A stretch of DNA of 64,000 nucleotides from Scleroderma bovista (Eukaryota > Basidiomycota > Agaricomycetes > Boletales > Sclerodermataceae). This document shows positions 46,402-56,521 of the stretch, piece after piece. Location: NCBI GenBank assembly GCA_037178675.1, contig JAYMGJ010000603.1, positions 1 through 64,000 of the forward strand, read 5' to 3'. Positions within the stretch are counted from its first letter, which is position 1. The number at the start of each line of letters is the position of its first letter. The notes under the pieces are model-generated. The model saw only the letters and a program-made list of their open reading frames with translations. It did no database searches and was not told the origin of the DNA. The position numbers were made by a program, and so were the translations under genes.

Positions 46402-48459
46402 ATGTTCTCCATGGGCAATGGCGAAGCTATGAATTTTGGTCCTGTTTCTCCTCAAGGGACTGACTCACATATACCTTCATCCCCCGATTCAATTGAAAAC
46501 TCGCTTTTACTATCGTCTCTGCAGCACAGGGCAACGGGGTACACGGGCCCACAACATGTCCCTTATGCATCATATCCATCCCAAACTGGTTCATCTGGAT
46601 CCAATCAAGTCATTTGGTGTGAATATTCCGTTTCCTCGTGAGCTGACAGTTTTATAGGGCGCATATACGCACGGTAACTCACAACTGAGTTACCTCCAAG
46701 ATAGATGCAGTGCCCTGGAGCGCAGCTTACTCCAGGTAACTGCTGAGCACGATACAATAAAGTAAGTGTAATAATTTCTACATCTCATGACTGACTCTTC
46801 GGCAGGAATCTATTTGACCAACTTGCAAGCTCGGTCAAATCACCATTGGGTGCAAGCACCAATGGTGGTTCTTCTCCACAAGAAATGAATACAGAAGAGC
46901 GACCGACACGTGAAACCCACCCAAAGGTGCGCTTCTGGACGAAGAAGGACTTCGACACCTGGGTGCACTCTCCAGAGGCACAAAACAGCAACCGTGGTTT
47001 GTACGCATACATGGAAGAGGAAGATGGCATGGTTCCGGACTCTGAAAAACTTGGGAATATGCGTACTGCCCTGCGAGCAGCTTGGACCGACCTCGCCCAG
47101 CGCGACCTGGCCCCAGGCACCTGGGGCAAGGCCAGCACGAGGGCACGGAGTTTCGTACATTCGACCATGGAGGAGGCCTACCCAATCTTCAAGTTTGCCG
47201 AGGGTGGGTGGAAGCTAGAAACACTTTGCACTAATATGTATTCTTCCTGGCGCCTCAAACGTTTGGACAACGATGGAAAGCTGAAGAAGAATGGGCGCAG
47301 TGTCAAAGAAGAAGCCTTTGACGACAAAGACTTTGAAGGCCACAAGCCCACCACCAGAAAACGTAAAGGACAGGGGCCCACTTCAAGGCCATCAACCAAG
47401 AAACCAAAAGGTGAGTCGTTGTACACGACACACAAGTCTACTGATTGCCCGCTGCAGTGGAAGATTCTCCCATTGCCAAGGCCACCACATTCATGCGTGG
47501 GCAATTACCCAGCCCATCTCTATCCAATAGTCGTTTGTCTGGAACTCCTGGTTCGTGCCTTTTTCAAAAATTTCTCTCACTTATACCCGCACAGAGCCAC
47601 CTGTTGACGACATAGCAATGCACCATGATGTAGACACGGAAGCTACAGTACAATCAACGGATCCCGAACATTCCGGTAAGTGTGGGATTATTCTTTACGT
47701 CTTCCTACATTGACCTCAAGCACAAGCAGCCTCCCAACGAATGGAGACCAGCACGCCAAGGGCACTAGTTACCGAATCCAACGCAGAAAAATCCGGGCCC
47801 TTGTCTGATCCGAATGAAATCTCCAGGATTGCAAACCATACCACCGGCAGTGTATTGTATGATCCTATGTAAGCATCCCATTGGCTAACTAACATGCCGC
47901 CACTGATTCACATCAACTTGAGGGGTTTACTGGCTACTGCCACAGAAAAGGTGAAGGTGGCAGCTGTTCCTCCAGTCCTGGATGCCCCAAAGATTCCCCA
48001 CATAGCACCATTGCATACCTCGGACACACACTCAACAAACTGGGCACCAAACAATGGAACACTGGAAACGTTTAGTACCAACGATGTGACGGCCAAGTCA
48101 AAGACCAAATTACGGCCATCCAGCACCAAGAACGGACGGTAAGTACAGCTTGTCGCCAAAGTACTTACTAACATCGCTTTGTCAGGAATCTCTGTATGTT
48201 ACGGTGGCTTAGGCAAGTCAACGCAAATGGACAAAAGGACGACTTCCGCGCCTACTATGACCAGGTATTGACCCCAGCTCAGCGCGAGGTATGTATCATC
48301 CGTTTTTATTTGCAAGCACTTACAAAACTATACAGTCTTACAATAATGAAGCCAAGCAACTTGTAAGTCATAATACACTCTGAAATCAATGTTAATCCGC
48401 TGCAGGTCGAGAGAAACTGCTGGTCAAAGGTTGTCATCGAGAACGGCACGCTCTACTAG
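46402..48459 (+). CDS. Hypothetical protein, ten exons, possibly a transposon partner protein
   Basis: Exons 46402-46608, 46658-46761, 46806-47410, 47458-47550, 47595-47675, 47730-47868, 47923-48138, 48186-48288, 48336-48362 and 48406-48459; every junction keeps the frame (about 542 aa, no stops). The third exon carries the most conserved-looking part: FWTKKDFDTWVHSPEAQN, YMEEEDGMVPDSEKLG, LAPGTWGKAS and YPIFKFAEGGWKLETLC. A basic stretch TRKRKGQGPTSRPSTKKPK follows, then a low-complexity region and a C-terminal AYYDQVLTPAQREV. I have seen similar proteins near agaricomycete transposases but cannot name the family. The 27-bp ninth exon is notable. Confidence 0.7.
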
Positions 48460-49205
48460 ACCACTGGACACTCTCACCACTCACCACATCGTCCGCATTC
48501 ACGCATGTGCTTTCGCCCAGCATCGCTTTTGCCCAGCATCGCATCTGCATCTGCATCCGCCTGCATCGCATTCGCTTTCCCCTCGCTTATACTAGATCGT
48601 CATTCCATCACCCGCATTCACCATAGACATCGGCATTGGTGCCCATTCCACATTGGACGGACTCGAACTGTTTTTATTGGCCCCATTCATCCTGTACCCA
48701 TACCCAGCGCGTACCCAGCATTGTACCAGTTGTACTAGAGTGTAATACAGCGTCTTTTTTGAGCACATTTGTACAGCGCGAGTGCGCAATATCAATATAT
48801 GTCCTGGTGTGACTGTGTAATACTACATCATATTGTATCAGATACGAGCATATCACGCAAGGCGCACGAGCCGCAACAGAATATGCTCAGATATATCCTA
48901 ATATGACTACACGAAAAAAGTACTACAGCGCCATACCAAGTCGTGCCCCAGCATGTGCGTTGTCTCATTTATGTGAATCAGCCTGACCTGATGTGACCAC
49001 ATCCGACTTACCCCCTTTGGTCATATCTGGTCGTCCCACGTCACACCAGGTAAGGTCCAGTTTTCACTGGGAGTGAGTGTGAGCCAGGGCGTGGCGTGTA
49101 TGGTGTGGTGTTTTGACGGTAGTGATAGGAAGAGGACAAGCCAATTGTAGCACATCACAATCATTTTGTATTCATACGTGTTTTGACTTGCAACCACGAA
49201 GAAAA
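48460..49205 (+). other. Intergenic region upstream of the CAND1 homologue
   Basis: 746 bp. 48490-48600 has repeated GCATCGC/GCATCTG units. 48740-48960 is AT-rich. No ORF of interest and no terminal inverted repeat that would close a transposon. Confidence 0.5.
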
Positions 49206-52200
49206 ATGACCAAAACATATATGATGAATAGTCTCATCGAAAAGGTATGCCCGAGGACCGACGAGCATTCGTGTCTTACAGCGTCCATCGCAGATGCAGT
49301 CCCCTGATCAGGACTTCAGGTGTGTTATGGGCGCGTCTGCAGCATCGATGGCTGACCATGCATCCCAAGGTTCATGGGACTAAACGACCTCATGAACGAA
49401 ATCAAACAGGATCCAAACAGCTTCATTGGGGACGAATCAGTCGAGAACAAGGTCCTCCGACAGGTGCTCAAACTCGTCGAAGATAAGATATCCGAAGTCA
49501 AGAATCAGGCTGTCAAATGGTACGTGTGCACACGAGTGGCACTGCACAACCATCGCTTGTATATGCTCAGTAACATTCATGTAGCCTCGGCCAACTTATC
49601 AAGATCGTGCGCGAGAGCCAGATGGAGTTCGTCGTCGATTCGCTCATACACTTTCTGGTGGGCAAAGATGAGGAGTTAAGGGATATATCCGGTCTCGGTG
49701 AGTGGCCGTTGCATTAGGTGCAAGACTCGCTGTTCGAACAGTGCCAGCATTGAAAACAATCACATCCGAGTTGCCACCGGAGGGCAGGATCGCCGGAAAA
49801 GCATGTGCGAAGCTCACACCAAAACTCTTAAACCAGGTGTTGAACGTGAGCAGATTATGTCTCAGGAGTCATTGAGTATTTCTAAACAATCATCGACAGT
49901 CCGATACACCACCAGATACTCTGATCGAGACGCTATCCACACTATCCATCCTGATCACCCGTTTCCCAGCCCACTTCTCCGATCCTCTCACAAAGCCGCA
50001 ACCTATCGCAGCCATCGCCCCACTCCTAACACATTCACGCCCAGCAGTGCGTAAACGTACCATCCTAACTCTGTCACAATTCTTTCCAGTGTCCCCTCCC
50101 GAGCTATGCAATCATCTTTTGCTCACAAACGTCCTCCCGAACCTCGAACCAAACGCCAGCTTGGAACAACAGCGCACGACAGTCAACCTGGTCACCGCAA
50201 TCCTGAGACAGTCGCCACAACAGTTGACAACGTCGCTCGGCCAGATTATACCAGGGATTTTGAGGGCCATTCAGCGTGACGATGATGAACTGCGAGAAGG
50301 GTGTTTACAGGTCTGCATCAGAAAGACTGGATAGCGAATTATATGGCTCATACTGCTTCTCAGGCTCTAGAAACTCTCCTACTGAGATCCTCGGCTGAAG
50401 CTACACCGTTCGTGCCGTCCATCATACAGACTGGTATGCAGTACATTAAGTACGACCCGGTACGTTCCTTTCAATGATGTTGCGATCCACGTATTGATCG
50501 CGCAAAGAATTACACCGGAGGGGACGATGATGATGAAATGGCAGAAGCCGACGAAGAGGAAGAGGATGAAGAACTCGACGATGAGTCAGTCGAGACTTTC
50601 ACTGATGCATTCCGTCCACTGACATGTCTAAAGGTACTCTGACGACGAGGATACATCATACAAGATCCGCCGTGCTGCCACCAAACTTTTGGCATCCGTA
50701 ATCGTCACTCGCCCCGAGCTCCTCGTATCCTTGTACAAGGAAGTCTCGCCAGTGCTCATATCCCGGTTCGGCGACCGCGAGCAGACAGTGCGTCTGGAGG
50801 TCTGGGCGACATATGTAGCACTGCTCAACCAGACAAGCACATACGGAGGGCTGCCTCAGGTTTCTTCCGATGGAGACAACGTCATGCGTGGAAAGCGCAA
50901 GCGCGATAGCGAGGAGAGGATGGATGTTGAGGAGACCCCTTATACTCTTTTGAAATCCCAAATCCCCTCCCTGTCGAAAGCATTACTTGCCCAGCTCAGG
51001 TCGTCCAAGACCGCACCGACGACGCTCCAAGCCGGTTTCCAAGTCCTCCATGCTCTGCTATCCGTCCTTCCGGGATCGTTGCCCTCTCAAGTATCACAGA
51101 TTGTCATCACAGTCAAAAGTGTCCTGTCGCAATCACCAACGACGTCCACGTCGACGCTCCATCTTTCCTGCTTGTCTTTCCTTGGCCTCTTCTTCTCGAC
51201 ACACGCACCTGTCGTGTTCGCACCGTCCTTACCCACTCTCACCCCGGTCCTCCTCAAATCTCTCGGCGAGCGCCACCCACGGGTCGCAGCTGAATCTTTC
51301 CGTACCTTCTCTGCCCTGCTCAATGCGACTCGCCCGGTCAAAAACGGCGACTTCTCCGAACGCGTCTACGACCAGGCCCTCCAACGCCTCACTACGAACG
51401 ACACGGATGCCGAAGTACGCACCTGTGCCGAGGACTGCATTGCCGATCTCTGGGTATGCGCATCAGACGTGATGAGGACCAAGGACGGGAGAGAATGGCA
51501 GGCTATATGTCGCGCCACGGGGAACACAGCCGGTGCTGTGCGCGTCGTCACCAAGGTAGCACGAGAAGTCGAGATGAGCGATGCGTGGGTGGGATCATGC
51601 GTCGAGTGGGTAATGGGGCTGTTGAAGAAGAGCGGAAGGGGAGGCAAAACCGAGCTTTTCACGGCGCTGGATACGCTGCTCAGACGGTACGTGCTTGCTT
51701 TGCTTTTTTTTCCACCCCCCAGGACCACATTTACCTATATATGCGTCAGATACCAGTCTGGCGTCCCTGCCGACCTCCCGCAGATGCTTGTTCTCCAGGT
51801 CAAGCCATACATCACCACGTCAGACATCTCTGTTCTCTCCCAGGCACTTTCCCTACTCGCTGCCTTGCTCGATCTCGCCCCGTCCACGACCTTCCCCGCC
51901 GTCGAACGCGAGCTACTCAGCGATATATACCCGATTGCGCATTCCCCGCTTGTGTCTGGCGCCGCGCTCGACGCCCTTCTCGCGTTTTTCTCTGCACTTG
52001 TTCAGGCCGACCTACAGATCGCGACTCATGTCGTGCCAAACCTTGTTATCGCCGTCGAGAAAGGGCAAAGGGCGGATGCGAACGTGATGAATGTGGCCAA
52101 GTGCGTAGGAGAGGTGGTGAGAAGCCAGCAGGCTGTAGCAGCAGGCACGATTGCGGAGTATTCGAGATACATCAAGGTGTGTTGTGGCTGCTCTGCGGAC

Positions 52201-52511
52201 GTGGTGTGTTGATAGCTGATGGATTTTCCTGCTCATAACAGAAATCGTCGAAGGCGCATGTGTCGACTGTGGTGCTGAGCTTGCTTATTCTGGGGGAGTT
52301 AGGGAGGTTCATGTAAGCCTGCTATGCATTATATGAGAGGTGCTGGACGCTCACGCAAAATAGCGACATGTCTCCTCAACATGATGCATTCAATAATGTA
52401 ATCGAGCATTTTTCTGCAGGCGAAGAAGGGGTTAGGCGCGGCGTTCTTTGCTGGTATACAACTGTTTCGGAAATTCTTGTCCGAGTGGCGCAAACGCGCG
52501 CAAAGAAATAA
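49206..52511 (+). CDS. CAND1: CAND1/TIP120 homologue (cullin-associated HEAT-repeat protein), 3'-truncated
   Basis: CAND1 binds cullin-RBX1 and exchanges substrate receptors of SCF ligases. Exons from ATG 49206: 49206-49244, 49294-49319, 49370-49519, 49585-49697, 49748-49845, 49900-50310, 50364-50459, 50508-50584, 50634-51686, 51750-52176, 52242-52312 and from about 52364. The N-terminus (SPDQDFRFMGLNDLMNEIKQD), GLALKTITSELP, the acidic insert and EYSDDEDTSYKIRRAATKLL are typical. HEAT repeats run on with few Lys codons lost and no stops. Near 52430, at HFSAGEEGVR, the frame slips into VLCWYTTVSEIL and ends at 52511; family members continue for roughly 300 more residues. So about 900 of about 1230 residues are present. 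Base use is more CpG-rich than in the repeats. Confidence 0.85.
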
Positions 52512-52585
52512 AAAAATCGAAAAAATCGGAAAAATCATCTTGGTGGATTCCAGTCCCTCACACTCGTTCTTTCTGCTTGATAGAA

Positions 52586-53479
52586 ATGTCTGACAACGGC
52601 TCCGACCCCTTGGATGGCGATTTCGACACCTTTACCAAATTTCCCAAGAAGATGAGAGCGGCCATGCTGGCAGCCAGAGCTCAGAAGTTGAGTTCATTGA
52701 TGACGACAGGCATGGCAAGCGTGACGAGCTTGATGAGCTTGATGAGTCAACAGATGAGGATATTCGTCAGATACGAGGTAAGGCTTGCATGTCCGAGGTT
52801 TCTCACTTGGCTAAAAATTTTCCCGGAAGACGTTATCACCGCCCAAGAGCCTAGCTTGAAGATTCGTATTCCCGCGAAGCTGAAAAGGGCACTCCCACCC
52901 TCAGAGGTGATCTCCCCTCCCACTCGGAAGAAGATTGCGAGACTGGGTCCCTCGGATGGTTGTGCGACGGAGTTCCCCCTTACGAAGAAGGCTCGCGGTC
53001 GCCCCAAGAAGGCCCAGGTACCTTCTAAAGTACCTTTGCTACCTTTGACAAGCTGCCCGCTGTTTGTCGAGGTTCAGGTTGACCCTGTAGTCACGAAAGG
53101 TCGTGGTGGGACTATCAAATACCAGGAACAAGCTCCCTTCATGCTTGGTCCCTGCACGCTTTTGTTTTCGGCTTCGTGGGAGGACTTACTCTCACTCCTC
53201 GCCAAGCAGATCTATGCCAAATCACCTGTGTGCTTGGTGGTTGACACAATGGTGTGGCGATTCTGTGCGAGTCGCACAGCCAAGGTGGACTCATTGCCCC
53301 TCACGAAGCAGGGCTTCGAGTACATGGTATCTCATTTGCAGGTATCGCCATTGAGGGCTTCTGGAAATCTGTTTATCAAGATGACAAAGCCAACAGATGG
53401 CCATGAACAACTTCCAGTAGGTCCTAAATGTGATACCAGTGGTGATGCCAACTTAGGCACCACTTTTCAGAAGCAATAG
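52586..53479 (+). CDS. Hypothetical protein with an AT-hook-like motif, probable frameshift
   Basis: From ATG 52586 the frame is open to TAG 53479 (about 297 codons): MSDNGSDPLDGDFDTF..KKARGRPKKAQ..PFMLGPCTLLFSASWEDLL..CLVVDTMVWRF. ARGRPKK near 52990 resembles an AT-hook. At 52685-52775 another frame gives a far more protein-like acidic stretch (VEFIDDDRHGKRDELDELDE), followed by a GTAAGG donor at 52778. This suggests the true gene has an intron and a one-base shift here. The family is not recognised. Its start lies 75 bp after the end of the truncated CAND1, so this junction may be the rearrangement point. Confidence 0.5.
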   Translation: MSDNGSDPLDGDFDTFTKFPKKMRAAMLAARAQKLSSLMTTGMASVTSLMSLMSQQMRIFVRYEVRLACPRFLTWLKIFPEDVITAQEPSLKIRIPAKLKRALPPSEVISPPTRKKIARLGPSDGCATEFPLTKKARGRPKKAQVPSKVPLLPLTSCPLFVEVQVDPVVTKGRGGTIKYQEQAPFMLGPCTLLFSASWEDLLSLLAKQIYAKSPVCLVVDTMVWRFCASRTAKVDSLPLTKQGFEYMVSHLQVSPLRASGNLFIKMTKPTDGHEQLPVGPKCDTSGDANLGTTFQKQ

Positions 53480-53925
53480 TGATCTATTAGATATATATTT
53501 TGTGATGGACTCAATGCATCTAAGAGACCCATCATCTGTGCCGGCATCTTCTGATCTACACTAAATATAGATTTTATAAGCTGAACCATATTTAGGGGTG
53601 AATAATTTTGTCTATATGGCCACCTTGCCCTTGCCTCACCCTCACCTCACCCTCACCCCATCATCCTCACCCTGTTCACCCTCCTCCCATACCTCTCAAT
53701 ATTGTCTCAAGGATCCTCTCAGAGAGCCTCCTTCCTTGCTAATCTGGACATTTTAGTCATGTAAACCCTTACCTGGTACATCTTCCTTGTATTCTCTCAA
53801 GTATGAACCCCATCCTGGGACTTGTGCATCAGCAAACCAGCCCTCCCCTGGACAGCACTGGACAGCACTGGCCAGAGATCTGGGAACCCCAGCTACTCCC
53901 AACAAGGTACCCAACTGGCTATCTG
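53480..53925. other. No gene seen; CTCACC-rich stretch
   Basis: CTCACC/CACCCT repeats at about 53634-53685, otherwise AT-rich unique sequence. Confidence 0.5.
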
Positions 53926-54068
53926 CATCAGGGAAATTTTGAGGGAAAGATAATCTATTATAATCATCAAAGGGGGGTTGATAATGATAGATATGGGATT
54001 ATAATCTATTGTCAACTCCCCTTTGGTGATTATAATGGATTATCTTTCCCTCAAAATTTCCCTGATGC
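53926..54068 (+). mobile_element. Palindromic MITE, 143 bp, copy 2
   Basis: CATCAGGGAAATTTTGAGGG to its complement plus C; a possible 2-bp duplication TG (53924-53925, 54069-54070). The interior is the reverse of copy 1 at 25315-25457, so the two copies lie in opposite orientation. 54071-54292 has no gene. Confidence 0.8.
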
Positions 54069-54292
54069 TGTGTCCAGCCTGCTCCAGGTCAGCCTACTTC
54101 AACCTTGTCTGGGCAAGTGTTAACTAGTTGTTAATGGTATATTACATTGGAGAACACTGTACAGACTGTTCCAGACCAATCCAGATAGACAGTTATGCAG
54201 CAAATGGACATTCCAAACATAAAGATGTAAACATTCATAATTGCTATGCAAGATAGTATGATAGCAATGTCAATAAGCAGCTGCACACCCAC

Positions 54293-56331
54293 CTAATCAA
54301 GATCCACATCAAACCCAGTCATGCCCAATGATGTTCCGTTCCTAATGAAACATGAGCACTGCCAATGATGGCAACAATAAAAGACCCACCTTCCCAACTT
54401 AGCCCATTGGATGCAAAGGGATTTGGTCTTCATATGGTGGACATTGGAGGTATCACACTTTGCCATGAGACCAAGAATATCGGCGTAAACATCTGAATAA
54501 ACACCTCGTTTAAAGGCAACATCTTTGCCTTCAGCCAACATCTCATCAAGTGCAACTTTGATCTAATAATGGTTTAGCAAGCTGAAAAAATAGATGATGC
54601 AAAACGGTAGTTACAGCAGTGGCTGTGAGTGCAACAGTAGGATGTGGTACTTCATCTCTGAAGACCTCAGGGAAGAGATTCCCCACTGCATTGGAACCAG
54701 TATAAAAGAAGTTGATGATAAGCCCAGACAGAGCAGGATGCACAAGATTATTAGTATGACCCTATCAAATTGTCAGATATATGAAATGGTGAGGTTACAT
54801 ACATACCTCTTCATCAATGTCATTTTTCAAGAAAGCCCTTCATCAGTAAAGTCCAGGTCATTTACCGCAGAATTTCCACAACTATCTTCATCCCTGGCAG
54901 GCGGCAAGCCCTGGGAGCTTTGGGTAGTTTGCTGGTTGCGCATCGCAAGAAGTTGCATGTTGCTGGGGGGATGGGGAGCATGATTCCGCTGGTGATGTTG
55001 AGCAACAACGTCCTCAGTGTCACCTAAGTATTATTAGCACCTTGTATGGAACAAAGTGTAAGCTTATGCTGTGTGATCATAGGAACAGAAGCATCCTGTG
55101 ATGCAATACCAGTAGAGTCCGAGCACTTATCCTGGGTGCCTTGTTGAACAATGCCTCCTTGATCTAATTAAGATAAATGAGTTGAAAAAGTGGATTGAGT
55201 TGTAACACCGAAATTCACTGTGACCATGGATAGCTGACTGTGTGAACCGTTCATCCTCACTCGGGGATGCTTTGTCAATTACAGGATTTCCATTAAAATT
55301 GACATCTGCATCTTCAGAATTCAATGTGAACATGCTGTGCTTCTCTGGAAGACATTGGGGAAGGTGATGGAATGACTGAGTTTGGTGCATTCCATGAGCA
55401 CGTGGTGGTGGTGAAAGGCTGGAATCACGAGTAGGGGCTGAATGCTGACTCTGGAGAGATGAGGTGGCAGGTGAATGTTGAGCAGAAGGATTTACACATG
55501 GTATTCGTGGAGGAGCCTCTGAGTTTCCAGCCGCTGCTGCGAGACGTTGAAGTTGTGATGATTGCCATCCAAGAGCTTCTCAAGAAATTGTGTCAGTATC
55601 ATCGCACTCAGATGGAGCATGAGAAGTCAGAGCTGTAGAGCCTCTGTGAGACATGGGGCCTGAAAATACTGAGTTGCAAGAAGACGAAATGGCTGATGTG
55701 GTGGAGGAAGACCTATTGGATTGTAGTATCAGAGTGGCATTACTGTAGAGACTACTTGTTGGTGACTCACAGAGCGTGAACCAGGTGAGCTGATGGTACC
55801 TTGACAGGTTGGGTGGTGCTACCAGGGAGTTTGAAGCCAAATTCATGACCAGGTCCAGGTGAAAGTGTAAACAATGGTCAAACCACTGCTTGACCAGGAA
55901 GCCTGCCCTGCAATTGGGGACCAGTTGAGACAGCTTGGCACTCCTCCAGCCACGGTGGAATTTGACTCTTGGTTTCCTCATCCTCAGAGTGGTGAGAGGG
56001 AGCCATCAGGTTGATGCGATGTCCCTGCGTAGCTATCTCAAGACTCCAGGCAGCGGGTCAGGTATGCATTGCCATTTGAATCCACTCGATGTTATGGAGC
56101 TGCTGAATCTGTCCCCCACTGCCTTTGCCAGTGCGCGATGAACATCTCAGTCCAGTATGAGAACCAGCAGCAGGTTCTGTGGGAATATTGAGGTTGCAGT
56201 GGTATCCACAAAGTTCATGATGGCTCACCGTGTTCAGACCTTTGTTCAAAAACTTGCTCAGCCCTTGACCTTTTGGCATTAGCCGGGGTAACAGTGTCAT
56301 TGATGGTGAGACTTTTGCACTTGGGAGGCAT
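54293..56331 (-). pseudogene. DUF6532-type gene, full span but frame-broken
   Basis: Begins MPPKCKSLTINDT at 56331, followed by RSRAEQVFEQRSEH, a small intron and SSRTGKGSGGQIQQLHNIE, the usual DUF6532 gene start. The middle (55980-54990) is Ser/Pro/Gln-rich with several frame changes and stops. The conserved core is at 54743-54400: HPALSGLIINFFYTGSNAVG, NLFPEVFRDEVPHPTVALTA, then after an intron LDEMLAEGKDVAFKRGVYSD and ILGLMAKCDTSNVHHMKT. It ends GFDVDLD with stop 54293-54295. DUF6532 has no known function. It follows the FunK1 gene in the same direction, separated by repeat B2. Confidence 0.72.
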
Positions 56332-56521
56332 TTGGATTGTGTTGCGGTGGAAGACGAGTCTTGGTTTGGAAGGGCATTGTATTTATATTATATAAATTCA
56401 CCTCATGTTCCAACTATACGAACTTTTACAAACTAGACATGCGTAGTACAACAACACAAATGAGTCATAATGTTGTGTAATGAGTTAACGAACAATTGGG
56501 TCTGATTTCTTACAAGTACTC

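Noticed and set aside
51456..52238. 260-aa plus-strand ORF
   Set aside because: It is a shadow in another frame of the CAND1 exons, Arg/Cys-rich and crossing two confirmed introns.
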